From the NCBI GenBank assembly GCA_039105265.1, contig JAPFFF010000012.1:2046001-2110000 (forward strand): a stretch of DNA of 64,000 nucleotides. The letters run 5' to 3'. Of this stretch, positions 41,867-50,643 are shown piece by piece; within the stretch, counting starts at the first letter, position 1; each line of letters begins with the position of its first letter. The notes beneath the pieces were generated by a model. That model searched no databases. It had not been told where the DNA came from and was given only the letters and a program-made list of their open reading frames with translations. Position numbers and translations under genes: made by a program. The stretch comes from Tritrichomonas musculus. Taxonomy: Eukaryota; Parabasalia; Tritrichomonadida; Tritrichomonadidae.

Positions 41867-43795
41867 ATGACATACTACAACGCTCAAACCAAGAATTTAG
41901 GAAATGATGAAGGTGACGTACTCGGGTTCTTCCAAAATAAGATGCGCAATTTAATACAGAAAAACGGTGGCGACAATTCTTTCTCATTCATTATGGAAGA
42001 GTTTAAAGACAAAGACGCTCCACTCCCTGTTGGAACCAAGACCAGAATCAAGCTCACACATTCAGGACACACAATAACACAAATAGAAAAATCATTCTCA
42101 ACTATACTCCTCGACTTCAGAATTAAATTGTCAGACCCTATAGATGTTTCAGCAGATAAGAACAAACTCATGAAAATCTTCGTGGGCTTCAAAAATGCTG
42201 TGGAATTCTATGAGGACTGTAGATTCTGGATAAATGACAAGCTCCTCTCTGCATACAGGCAAGATGAACTACAAAGGGAATCATTTGCGTATAACAGTAT
42301 CAAGCCTAGAGATGCCAAAGCTTCTAGTAAATTCAGTCATAGTATCTGGGAAAACGTTGCACAATACTCACCATCTGTCTGTGGAACCTACATTGATTTA
42401 GTAGACATTGCTGATGGACAGCCACATACATTCACTATTGAACTCACAATTCCATTTACAGATCAACTTGTACTTCAGGCTTGGCAACTCTACCCTAATG
42501 CTATCTGTGGTGAAATAGAAGAAGAAGTCAAAACAAGTCTTCGCGCAATGGTCTGGTGTCAAGTAAATCCAAATATTGTAAAAGAAACATTGCAGTTTTT
42601 GGAGGATAAAGAAATTACAGAACAAATTCCAGCAGTAGTTCCAATCTCACGCAAGTTCACACAAGTAGGTAGACCATCAAATATAGTCGTTCATTACTCA
42701 GAAAAGCCAGCATCAAATCAAGTCTTACACATTAAGTACCAAAGACTACACGCAGGAAAAGCTTACACAGATACAGATCCAGCTAGTAGGGCAGACACAC
42801 ATAATGATGAAGCAGAACCTTTGACGATAGACTTCCATTATACAGAAGCCGACTACACTAAATATGGAGTAACAAAGGAAGACATCAATAAAGCTTCATT
42901 TGCGATTATGATAGCTGCTGCCAATCCTGATTATGTTCTCAATGCTGGAGATGATGTGAAAATCATAAGTGAAGAAGTAGAAGGTGCTTTAATTACTGAT
43001 GTTAAGAAGAGCGACGACAATATCAACCTCAGTGTTGGAAAAATCACCCTTGATGTCCTCGGTGGCACAATACAATTGGGACGTAGCAACTTGGCAGGAT
43101 TTGGACTAAAAGAAGAAACATATCAAGGTTTAGTTCGAGAATTACAAACACCATTGCTAGTACCTGCGCAAGAACTAACTCGAGAAATCTTTGAGGGAAG
43201 TGCAAAGGTAAATGGTCTTGAAATCTCTAAGTCTGTACCTCTTCGTAACGCCACTAACATTACCATGATGTTTCCAAAATCGCCGGCAGACATCACCTGC
43301 TTTGATAATATTATGTACAGAAATGTTCAGCTCATCGTAAATAAAAGAACATACCCAGATACTGAATTCAGTGATACGTGTGCAGCAAGGTTCTACCAAC
43401 ATCAACTTATTGCAAATGAGCTCGACGGAACTTTAGAAGCAACCCAAGAATTTGAGGACTCCTTCACGCAACCTCTTAATGATCCTGTTACTGGAAAGCG
43501 TTACACCAATTGCAGGAGTGATGGTACTTCTTTTGGTATCAATTTCCAAATGGAGAGAAGTAATGCTGGCTATGTCTTTGATGGTATCGATACGGGCTCA
43601 ACATCTATTACAGTCACATTTAGAGGACAACCAATGTACCAAGGAGAGAACGACACATACTTTATACCAGACCCTGACTATCCAGATCAACACCCACCTG
43701 CACCAGAAGCTTGGATTTGCAGCGATACATACTGGACATGGAGCACAAATGGTGTAGAGTATTATGCTGTAGGTGTCCCTGCTGGATATGAGTAA
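41867..43795 (+). CDS. Maverick major capsid-type protein (probable double jelly-roll)
   Basis: 642 residues from the ATG at 41867 (MTYYNAQTKNLGNDEG). The upstream part of the open frame overlaps the opposite-strand gene and is not used. It is beta-rich throughout, with no TM helix or low-complexity region. Length, position next to the small amphipathic gene and downstream of the packaging ATPase fit the Polinton major capsid protein. A fold search would be needed to confirm. Confidence 0.65.
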   Translation: MTYYNAQTKNLGNDEGDVLGFFQNKMRNLIQKNGGDNSFSFIMEEFKDKDAPLPVGTKTRIKLTHSGHTITQIEKSFSTILLDFRIKLSDPIDVSADKNKLMKIFVGFKNAVEFYEDCRFWINDKLLSAYRQDELQRESFAYNSIKPRDAKASSKFSHSIWENVAQYSPSVCGTYIDLVDIADGQPHTFTIELTIPFTDQLVLQAWQLYPNAICGEIEEEVKTSLRAMVWCQVNPNIVKETLQFLEDKEITEQIPAVVPISRKFTQVGRPSNIVVHYSEKPASNQVLHIKYQRLHAGKAYTDTDPASRADTHNDEAEPLTIDFHYTEADYTKYGVTKEDINKASFAIMIAAANPDYVLNAGDDVKIISEEVEGALITDVKKSDDNINLSVGKITLDVLGGTIQLGRSNLAGFGLKEETYQGLVRELQTPLLVPAQELTREIFEGSAKVNGLEISKSVPLRNATNITMMFPKSPADITCFDNIMYRNVQLIVNKRTYPDTEFSDTCAARFYQHQLIANELDGTLEATQEFEDSFTQPLNDPVTGKRYTNCRSDGTSFGINFQMERSNAGYVFDGIDTGSTSITVTFRGQPMYQGENDTYFIPDPDYPDQHPPAPEAWICSDTYWTWSTNGVEYYAVGVPAGYE

Positions 43796-43880
43796 GTGGT
43801 GGGATCTCATTAATGTTGACTTTTGATGATTTTTATTTTTGTTTAATTATTTTTGAATTTTATCTCATGTACAAAAATAG

Positions 43881-44399
43881 ATGACAACAGAAATGACAAA
43901 CTCAAGAATAACAATAACACCGAAGAACATTGAGAAGTATAACATTTATTGGAATTATAGATGCTTATCACCAACTGCAATCATGAATGTATTAAAGCAG
44001 AACTTCCCCTCTCGTTATTTCAACACTGAATCCACTACTCATGTTTTCATAAATAAACATTCAACGATGCCAGATCATTTTGCTAAACCTAATCGTGATA
44101 GTTGTAATGTAGAAGTAAGTTGTATCTCATTGTCTAATCATGAAATTATTTCCAATCATGAGGTATCAATGCTGTTTAATTGTGGAATGTTATTCATTAG
44201 AGTTACGAAGAGTGAAAAGTGGATGCGAAAATATGGTATGTCATATGTTATAATCAACAATCAAATCACTGAAACGGAATCATTTTCGTACTATCCATCA
44301 AGCTATTCCAATATGTTGAAACCACCAACAGAAAAAGAAATACGAGAACAAAAAGAAAAGAGAAGTTTTAATATAGTCCTTAATCATATTCAACCGTGA
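43881..44399 (+). CDS. Maverick terminal protein of unknown function (172 aa)
   Basis: A folded protein with several Cys and His residues (PNRDSCNVEVSCISLSNHE) and a charged C-terminus. Family not recognised. It ends 8 bp before the right terminal repeat. Confidence 0.6.
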   Translation: MTTEMTNSRITITPKNIEKYNIYWNYRCLSPTAIMNVLKQNFPSRYFNTESTTHVFINKHSTMPDHFAKPNRDSCNVEVSCISLSNHEIISNHEVSMLFNCGMLFIRVTKSEKWMRKYGMSYVIINNQITETESFSYYPSSYSNMLKPPTEKEIREQKEKRSFNIVLNHIQP

Positions 44400-44406
44400 A
44401 ACCTAT

Positions 44407-44746
44407 AAATGAGAATTATTTTTATGCACAATACAGGGTCCGAAATCACCTACCTTTAATTACATATGAAAACACTAATGAAAACCCCGCACAAGTCCAT
44501 AAATTTATCCCACATATGTAATTCGATAAAATGGTGATCATCAAAAAAGTTTTCAATGACGTTGATTTTGATTTTGAAAACGGTCCTGAGCATTGTTTTT
44601 GAGAAATCACGCCTATTGAAGATAATATTGGAGAAAGATATAAGAATTGTATCGAAGGTTTAACAGTTGTACTTGCGCTAGGCGGACGACGTTAAAAAGG
44701 GGGAGTGAGGACTTCGGTCCGAAATCACCCTTTTTATCATACAACT
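44407..44746. repeat. Right terminal inverted repeat of the Maverick (340 bp)
   Basis: Inverted copy of 28492-28831, about 98% identical. Its last base (T44746) plus the first base of the target duplication (A44747) form the TA used by the pogo insertion. Confidence 0.95.
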
Positions 44747-44896
44747 ACAGTCGGTTTGTAAAATTGGAAAACGTTGTAAAATGGAAAACCCACTTTTTGA
44801 ATGAATAAATTCTTGATTAAAATTTGAATAAAAATAGTATTATAAAATAACAAAAACAGTAAATTAATGAAATAATCATACATTACTTTTAAAAAA

Positions 44897-46324
44897 TTAT
44901 GCGTTTATTAATTTTGCGATAACTCTGTTTCGATTTAAATAAATCTGATTCAATTGTCCATCTTTAAAATCAGATTCAATGCCACTTGCTTTCCAGCCAG
45001 CCAGTATTATGGTTGGAAAACTAGCAGCATGATAAGATTTTATAATTTTTTCGATTTTTCTCGATTTTTTTTCATTTTTATCAAAAAGATATGATCTACA
45101 ATTTCTATAATGCTTTTTCATTACTGCAAAAAAACAGAGATCGAGGCATTGAAGGATATGTGAACTATGTGGCGGTAATATTAAGACTTCTATAGAATTT
45201 TTTCTAAAAAGATCATTAATTCTATCGGTTTGATGTGATTTTAAACCATCACAAATAAGTAACGGTTTCGTATTTTCTGAAGGAAAAAATTGTTTTGCAT
45301 AATTAATATATGGTAATAAAATATTTAATACCCAAAATTCCATAGCTTGCTCATTTAAATATCCTTTCTTCGTCTTAAACCATAAAAAACTGCCGCCAAT
45401 TGGTGAATTATAAACCTCTTTTGGAGGTTTTTCGGTTGTAGATATAAGTAGAGGTTTCAGTGAAGTACCAGCAAGGGTTACACCAGCTACAACCGATATA
45501 TGGTTTCCGTCCATCTCATCGCGAAAAGAAGGTGATACTTCACAATTTTTCATGCAGATACAATTTTTAGTACTATTCTTGTTTGGACGTTTTATAAATC
45601 CACTTTCGTCCATATTAATGATTAGTTGAGCTGCTTGTGAATGTTTAAGTTTTTCGTGTAATCGATCAAAATGTGAGTTCACTTCATCTTTTGAAATATT
45701 TGTACGTTCTGATTCAAGTGATTTGATTTTGTAAACATTAAATATTCCTTTGTTTTTTTCCTTAAAACGATACCACCAAAAACGATCAATGGTCACATCT
45801 TTGCCATTTTCTTTTAGGTAATCTTGGAGCCACTTTCTTGCTTGTTTAGGGCTAAAACAATCTCCTTGACGCTGCTGAAGTTCGAGTTGAATTAAAAGTG
45901 CATCTTCGTCACTTTTGGTTACTAATGGAGGACGCCCTGCTTCATCTTTAAAAGTAAGTTTGTTATGATTATTTTGGTCATTATCATTATCATTATTATC
46001 AACATTTTGATTTTCTTGTTCATAATTATTGTATTCATATTCTTCATCGTCCTCATTTAGTTCAATATCTTGATTAGCATTTTGATTTGAAATGCTTCTT
46101 ATAATTTTATAATATGTTTTTGTTGATATTCTAAGGACGTAAGCTAGGTCACGAATTCTTAAGACTTGTAAATCTTTTAAGAAAAATAACTGATTGAGAA
46201 ATGAATCATAGAAAGATGAATCAATTTCATCAGGAATTATTTCATCCCAATCCATATTTCCAAGTGTTTTCACTTCTGTTAACCGTTCCATAATAAGGAT
46301 CCTAGAACGAACTGCCTTATTCAT
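44897..46324 (-). CDS. pogo/Tigger-type transposase (DDE_1)
   Basis: 475 residues. An N-terminal helix-turn-helix region (IRDLAYVLRISTKTYYKI, about residues 57-75) and an acidic Asn-rich linker are followed by a Tc5/CENP-B-like second DNA-binding region (about 130-200). The catalytic core has IINMDESGFI (first Asp), LLICDGLKSHQ (second Asp) and HILQCLDLCFF (third Asp). Thirty-five residues separate the last two, giving DD35D as in the pogo branch. The reading frame is intact, so the element may still be, or recently was, active. It would cut and paste at TA sites. It sits in the middle of a TIR element with matching ends. Confidence 0.93.
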   Translation of the reverse strand: MNKAVRSRILIMERLTEVKTLGNMDWDEIIPDEIDSSFYDSFLNQLFFLKDLQVLRIRDLAYVLRISTKTYYKIIRSISNQNANQDIELNEDDEEYEYNNYEQENQNVDNNDNDNDQNNHNKLTFKDEAGRPPLVTKSDEDALLIQLELQQRQGDCFSPKQARKWLQDYLKENGKDVTIDRFWWYRFKEKNKGIFNVYKIKSLESERTNISKDEVNSHFDRLHEKLKHSQAAQLIINMDESGFIKRPNKNSTKNCICMKNCEVSPSFRDEMDGNHISVVAGVTLAGTSLKPLLISTTEKPPKEVYNSPIGGSFLWFKTKKGYLNEQAMEFWVLNILLPYINYAKQFFPSENTKPLLICDGLKSHQTDRINDLFRKNSIEVLILPPHSSHILQCLDLCFFAVMKKHYRNCRSYLFDKNEKKSRKIEKIIKSYHAASFPTIILAGWKASGIESDFKDGQLNQIYLNRNRVIAKLINA

Positions 46325-46377
46325 AGGGAAAATTAAAAAAATGAAATTAAAAAACGCTCTAAAAATTGAAAATCAAA

Positions 46378-46420
46378 AATGGCGGGGATTTTGTTTATGT
46401 AAAAAAAAAATGGCGGGGAA
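46378..46420 (-). promoter_or_regulatory. Two copies of CCCCGCCATTTTT upstream of the pogo transposase
   Basis: On the minus strand two GC-rich words (TCCCCGCCATTTTT) occur 33 bp apart, 55-95 nt before the ATG at 46324. They stand out in AT-rich DNA and resemble an E2F-type site. They may be transposase or host factor binding sites; function is not shown. Confidence 0.3.
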
Positions 46421-47369
46421 AATTGAATTTCGAAAAAATGGAAGTAAATGGAAAAATCTAAAATTTTAATTAGAAGTCATATGTAATACTTGATAAATAT
46501 TTACTTTTCTATATAAAAATTTATTTTTTATTGTTAATAATGGAAATGATAATAATATTGATAACATCAGAAATTTGATATTAATGGGCGTTATAATGCG
46601 TAATAGATAACGAAAAAGAAAATAAATAATGATTATAATTTAAAAATCTATGAATATTAGTATTATAGTTTTTTATTGATAAATGAAAGATATATTTATT
46701 TTCCAGTAAACAATTTTGCTAAAATTAATAGTGAGTCTAGCATAAATAATCATAAAAAATAAATTATTTTGAAATTCTCTTTGATAATTATAAATGTAAA
46801 AAATTTTCTTATCATCTTTGCTTTTGTGACTAAAAAATCGATATTCGATACATAATTGTGTATAAAAAGAGTTTGAAAAAGAAAATTAAAGCAGTAAATA
46901 TACTTTTTTGTTCTTAGATAGAGATTATTGATATCATTATATATATCTGAACATGGGCGATTCGAGAGGAATTGTTTCCTATGCTATCATCTTTTAAGTG
47001 TTTGGAAAAAATGAATTTTGTTAGAAAATGCGGGGTTTTTTGATCTAGTTGATGATTGTCCAAATATTTTTTTTTTGGAAAATAATTTTCGAAAATAAAA
47101 CAAAAAAAAACGTATATATATTCAAAAAGTGGGTTTTCCATTTTGCTACATTTTTTTTTTTTTTAAAATTTGAATCAAACACGTTATTTAAAAAAATAAA
47201 TTAAATAAGTTTTAATCGTTTTGCATCAAAAAGTGGGTTTTCCATTTTGCAACGTTTTTTATACTGTAAGGGTCTTAAATATATAACGTACTTTCTCTCA
47301 ATTTATAACGTACTAGATTTGTACCTTAATAAGATTCTGAAATAAGAAATATCAATACTATTAGTTGAA

Positions 47370-47684
47370 ATGGGAATTTTTGGGAGTGGGGTATCAGAAG
47401 TAAATGAACCTTGGGGTACATATACACTCATTGACGTTCGGTCTAAAAGCGAATGGGATGAAGGCCATATTAATGGTGCTATTTTGATTCCACATACTCA
47501 GATTGAACAAAAAATTGCCGATTATGTTTCTGATAAGAATTATCCAATTAAGTTATACTGTAGAAGTGGTCATAGAGCCTCAATCGCTGAAGATGCCCTA
47601 AAAGTAATGGGATATCAGAACGTTGTAAACCTTGGAGGATATAATTCTGCAAAAAAGCTGATAAAAGATGCACCTGCTGAATAA
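47370..47684 (+). CDS. Soluble single-domain rhodanese, paralog of 22006-22395
   Basis: A 104-residue protein with one complete rhodanese domain: GTYTLIDVRSKSEWDEGHIN, active-site loop YCRSGHRAS with Cys64, and NLGGYNSAKKLIKDAPAE at the end. About 62 of 92 aligned residues match the anchored copy. Unlike that copy it has only a short Gly/Ser start (MGIFGSGVSEV) and no hydrophobic anchor, so it should be cytosolic. It likely passes sulfur or works in redox handling via a persulfide. It starts 45 bp after the outer TTAA element's right end, so insertion brought transposon DNA into its promoter region. The stop reads TAAA. Confidence 0.9.
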   Translation: MGIFGSGVSEVNEPWGTYTLIDVRSKSEWDEGHINGAILIPHTQIEQKIADYVSDKNYPIKLYCRSGHRASIAEDALKVMGYQNVVNLGGYNSAKKLIKDAPAE

Positions 47685-47999
47685 ATAACTAGTAAATTGG
47701 TAAGTGTATATGTTTTAAAACGTTAATACTAATAGTTTTAACAATATAGCACTTTTGAAATCAATTATCAAAATTTATGTCTATTATTTTTTGAATAAAT
47801 AAAAGTAATCAATCCAAGTGTAACTAAACATTTTTTTGATCTCCAACATATTTCTGGAAAGAAGGATTGATAATTATAAGTTACTGCAATTTTTAAAAAT
47901 TATCCCACAACTGCATAAGAAAAATAGAAGAAGAAGAAGAAGAAGAACATGTTTTATTAAAAAAAATCAAGTAATAAATATATATTAAATTTGTATAAA
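47685..47999. other. Convergent intergenic region with GAA microsatellite
   Basis: 315 bp between two convergent genes. A short (AGA)n run lies at about 47925-47947. Nothing else is evident. Confidence 0.5.
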
Positions 48000-49283
48000 T
48001 TATATCGAGTCAAGGGCTTCCTTTAAAGTCAATATCTTTGGATGATCTGAGTAATATAAATCATGTATTTGGTTTAAAAGATTTGCTATAAATTCAGTGC
48101 CGTCTTCAGTCATTTTCTTAGCTTTATGGAATATTTGAGATTTAATCTTTTTTGCTTTCATAATAAATAGGTCTCTTTCATAAGAGCTTTTAGCAAAGAA
48201 ATTATATTCTTGAGTATCAGTCCCGAGTTGGAAAGTATGATCAATATCTTTTTCAGATGAAACCGCTGAAAAGTGGAGCTGAGCAAGTGGTACAGCATCA
48301 ATATAAATATATTTGTGTGAGCTAAAAATGGTGGCTCTTTCAGGCTTTGCTGTAATCAATAAAATATCATTAAACATATAAAGTTTATGCTTTATGTTCT
48401 TTTTGCCTTTTATTTTATCTGATGTATGATCTGTACATGTAAATGTTTGGATATAGCGCCTTCCTGGTTTCATAATTGTAAAAAAAGGAGGTTGCTTGGT
48501 TAAATTTTCGGTAAGATTTAATAAGAATTTCTGTGTTTGCCCATCAACTTTCTCTGAATTCATCTCCTTTCCTATTTGGCCAAGGAAATTGTAAGCTTCT
48601 GTGAATTTGTCATGTTCCTCTTTAAATGACTCAATTGGGAAATACTTTAGTAGACGCTCAAAAAGAATCTTATAGCCTGCTATTCGCTGAGTTGGTAAAA
48701 TAAGTAAGTCATCAATTTCTTGGCATTTACATATTGGATTGAACAAAGCTTCATTCAAAAAATTTGAAAATTTTTTGCTTTTCTTTAATTTTTTCAAAAC
48801 TTCGTCTTGATTTTCAGTAGAGGAAAGATATAATGGATATAATTGTTGTAATTTTGGAAGAACTTCAATAAAAGCATTTGCAATGATTAAATATGCATTA
48901 TGTGGAGGAAAAGGTTTTGAAAGTAATGGAAGAGCCTCATCCATTGTTTTTAAAAGTTGATTTTGATGAACATCAAGAATTTGATCTATGTTTCCAAATA
49001 ATTGTCGCATTGAATCAGAATCAATTAATGGATTCTTAGAATTAATTGATCGATCGAGTGGCAAAAAATAAACATCTTCGCAAATAGAGAGTGAGTTTAT
49101 ATAATTTTTTTCTGTTTGTATGATTTCATCAATAATCCTGCGTCTTTTATGATCAACAGAATATTTCATCAAAAACTTGCAAATAACAGGAGTAAGTTTA
49201 ACTGCTGCAGCTTTTTTTTCTGGACTTAGCTTATCAGGAGTGGGTATAAATGAAACTTTGCCTTTATTAGATCTTCTAGTCAT
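48000..49283 (-). CDS. RhoGEF (DH-PH) guanine nucleotide exchange factor
   Basis: 427 residues. The DH domain spans about residues 40-240, with the start pattern IIDEIIQTEKNYINSL and the late conserved helix LLILPTQRIAGYKILFERLL. A PH domain follows at about 265-395 (KHKLYMFNDILLITAKPE, FQLGTDTQEYNFFAKS). It would activate Rho/Rac-type GTPases, which are many in trichomonads, and so steer actin. A short tail follows the PH domain and no other domain is present, making this a compact family member. Its upstream region has a TCATTT initiator-like site 11 nt before the ATG. It is convergent with the second rhodanese gene. Confidence 0.92.
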   Translation of the reverse strand: MTRRSNKGKVSFIPTPDKLSPEKKAAAVKLTPVICKFLMKYSVDHKRRRIIDEIIQTEKNYINSLSICEDVYFLPLDRSINSKNPLIDSDSMRQLFGNIDQILDVHQNQLLKTMDEALPLLSKPFPPHNAYLIIANAFIEVLPKLQQLYPLYLSSTENQDEVLKKLKKSKKFSNFLNEALFNPICKCQEIDDLLILPTQRIAGYKILFERLLKYFPIESFKEEHDKFTEAYNFLGQIGKEMNSEKVDGQTQKFLLNLTENLTKQPPFFTIMKPGRRYIQTFTCTDHTSDKIKGKKNIKHKLYMFNDILLITAKPERATIFSSHKYIYIDAVPLAQLHFSAVSSEKDIDHTFQLGTDTQEYNFFAKSSYERDLFIMKAKKIKSQIFHKAKKMTEDGTEFIANLLNQIHDLYYSDHPKILTLKEALDSI

Positions 49284-49293
49284 ATTATCTTAT

Positions 49294-49299
49294 AAATGA
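49294..49299 (-). promoter_or_regulatory. Initiator-like element (TCATTT) of the RhoGEF gene
   Basis: Minus-strand TCATTT lies about 11 nt before the ATG at 49283 and fits TCAYTW at the expected distance. Confidence 0.45.
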
Positions 49300-49439
49300 A
49301 TATATATTGAAATTTTGAATTACAATTCAAATTTTTATATTTCATTAGTTGGATTATGATATCCAATAAATAAAATAATAATATTAAGAAAAAATGTTTT
49401 CCACCAAATAAATAAAATTGATAGCATTGAATGGTTTAT

Positions 49440-49813
49440 TTAAACTAAGTTTTTTAATTATTACCTTATTCACAAAAAAATTGAGAGTTTTAATTCAAAT
49501 TTTCTATGAGTATTCAGAAAGTAGGACGATAAGTAGGGACAAATTATTTTTTTTAAAATACCATATCTTTCAATTTTGAGAAGATGAAAATAAAAAAAAA
49601 AAGAATATAAAAAAGTTTTTTATTCAGGAAAAATACCTTTTAAATAGCTTTGGGAGCTTTTGAGGGCTAAGCCCAATTGGTTAAGGTAATAGCGGGAGCC
49701 TCGACCTGAAATGAATGAAGGTATTCATGCCTTAATAACTTAAAAAAAAATATTTAGCTTTATTCAAATTTGAGAGGACGATAAGAAGGGACAAATTAAA
49801 AAACTTAGTTTAA
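49440..49813. mobile_element. 374-bp MITE with perfect 20-bp inverted repeats
   Basis: TTAAACTAAGTTTTTTAATT at 49440-49459 is the exact reverse complement of 49794-49813. Inside are a direct repeat (AGGACGATAAG followed by N and AGGGACAAATTA, at 49523-49546 and 49775-49798) and a tRNA-like block at 49662-49710. No clear target duplication was found. Confidence 0.65.
49662..49710 (+). other. tRNA-like relic (box A-like D arm)
   Basis: GAGGGCTAAGCCCAATTGG followed by TTAAGG resembles a tRNA acceptor and D arm with a box A promoter. GCCTCGACCTG, 20 nt later, is a weak box B-like match. No anticodon arm or closing acceptor strand is present, so this is not a functional tRNA gene. It could be a tRNA-derived piece in the surrounding MITE. 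Confidence 0.3.
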
Positions 49814-50643
49814 GATGATGTCAAAAATAATTACTATATCATATTCAAAAAGAGGCATGTAAACCAAGAATGAGCAATAAGCGAAACTCAAAATATAGGA
49901 TTTAGATTATTAAAGCATCCATTAATAAAATTCTACCAAATCTGATTCGTTTCTTCTGCTGAATTTCGAGTTTTTCCTCAAATTTGTTTTTTCTATAGAT
50001 AGTCTAATTGAATTTTTTTCAATGATCATATAAAAATCGTGTGAGGATCTCAATTGGGAGTATTGAAATCGTGTAAGGGTCTCAATATTAAATAATCATA
50101 TAAAATTATTTTTTATTATTTCATTATATTTAATTATTATATTATATTTTTTATATAAAACAAATTTTATTTTTTCTCACAAATTTCAATTTATAAATGA
50201 TTATCTATTCAAAATTTTTCAAAAAACAATTATTTTTTTAAAATTCTAGCTAATCTTCTTAAAATATAGATTTATTAAAAAATTAACAAGGGAAAAACAA
50301 TTGGAGTGCTTTATTTTATTCAGAAATGAGAAAAAAAAGAAAATATGCAGAAACTTTTTCAACTTTTTAATGAAATATTTTTCATCCCATAGAATCATAA
50401 CTATGAAACTTATAATACTGATCTAATAAGTGATTTAAAAAATATTTTTTAAATAATGTAAGTAAAAAATACTAATTTAAAAAGTTGAGAAGACCACATA
50501 AATATTATAAAAGTGATAATTAAAGGACTGTTTAATGATTGTAAAAGTTTTTAATGATTGAAAAATTTGGAAATAAAAAACTTTTTTGTGAGAACCAAAA
50601 TAATCTAAACGTTAACAGCTTTTAATAAAATTTTAATATTAAA

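Larger units (their letters stand above)
28492..44746. mobile_element. Maverick/Polinton, about 16.3 kb, looks largely whole
   Basis: A virus-like element bounded by inverted terminal repeats of about 340 bp that begin with AG, as is usual for the group, and are about 98% identical. A 5-bp duplication, AAGGG, lies directly outside each end (28487-28491; on the right, A44747 plus AGGG from 47269, now parted by a pogo insertion). Parts in order: protein-primed DNA polymerase, integrase, small basic protein, unknown protein, fibre-like protein, unknown protein, conserved structural-type protein, packaging ATPase, small unknown protein, amphipathic minor capsid-type protein, major capsid-type protein and a terminal unknown protein. 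It looks young and nearly whole, with perhaps one or two breaks. It is reported as a genomic fossil. Confidence 0.95.
44748..47266. mobile_element. pogo-type (Tc1/mariner) transposon, 2.5 kb, apparently whole
   Basis: The element starts CAGTCGG and ends TATACTG, flanked by TA on both sides (44746-44747 and 47267-47268). Internal parts of the terminal repeats share AACGTTG, AAAATGGAAAACCCACTTTT and TGA. A further copy of that block lies at 47123-47148, so the right end has a subterminal direct repeat. It carries one intact transposase ORF on the minus strand. CAGT ends with a TA duplication are diagnostic of pogo/Tigger elements. Confidence 0.9.
28102..47325. mobile_element. Older TTAA element split open by later insertions
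   Basis: The left end (28102, GATACAAATCTAGTACGTT) and the right end (47325, read inward GGTACAAATCTAGTACGTT) match the ends of the 240-bp MITEs but share the variant CTAG instead of CCAG. That variant links the two ends although they lie 19 kb apart. TTAA follows the right end (47326-47329) and a worn ATAA precedes the left. Internal words (AACGTA repeated about 25 bp inside the right end, AAACCGCAAATTTTTTTTGA inside the left) also match the MITE. The copy now contains MITE copy 2, a Maverick and a pogo element. Confidence 0.65.
49300..50643. other. Divergent intergenic region with a MITE and short repeats
   Basis: Lies between the RhoGEF and kinesin genes. It contains the inverted-repeat element at 49440-49813 and a direct repeat AAATCGTGTNAGGNTCTCAAT at about 50034-50054 and 50067-50087. 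CGTTAAC, resembling a Myb-type recognition word, lies near 50610 before the kinesin ATG. The rest is A/T-rich with nothing visible. Confidence 0.5.

Noticed and set aside
49662-49730. Functional tRNA gene
   Set aside because: Only a D arm-like part is present. No anticodon arm, proper T arm or acceptor pairing is seen.
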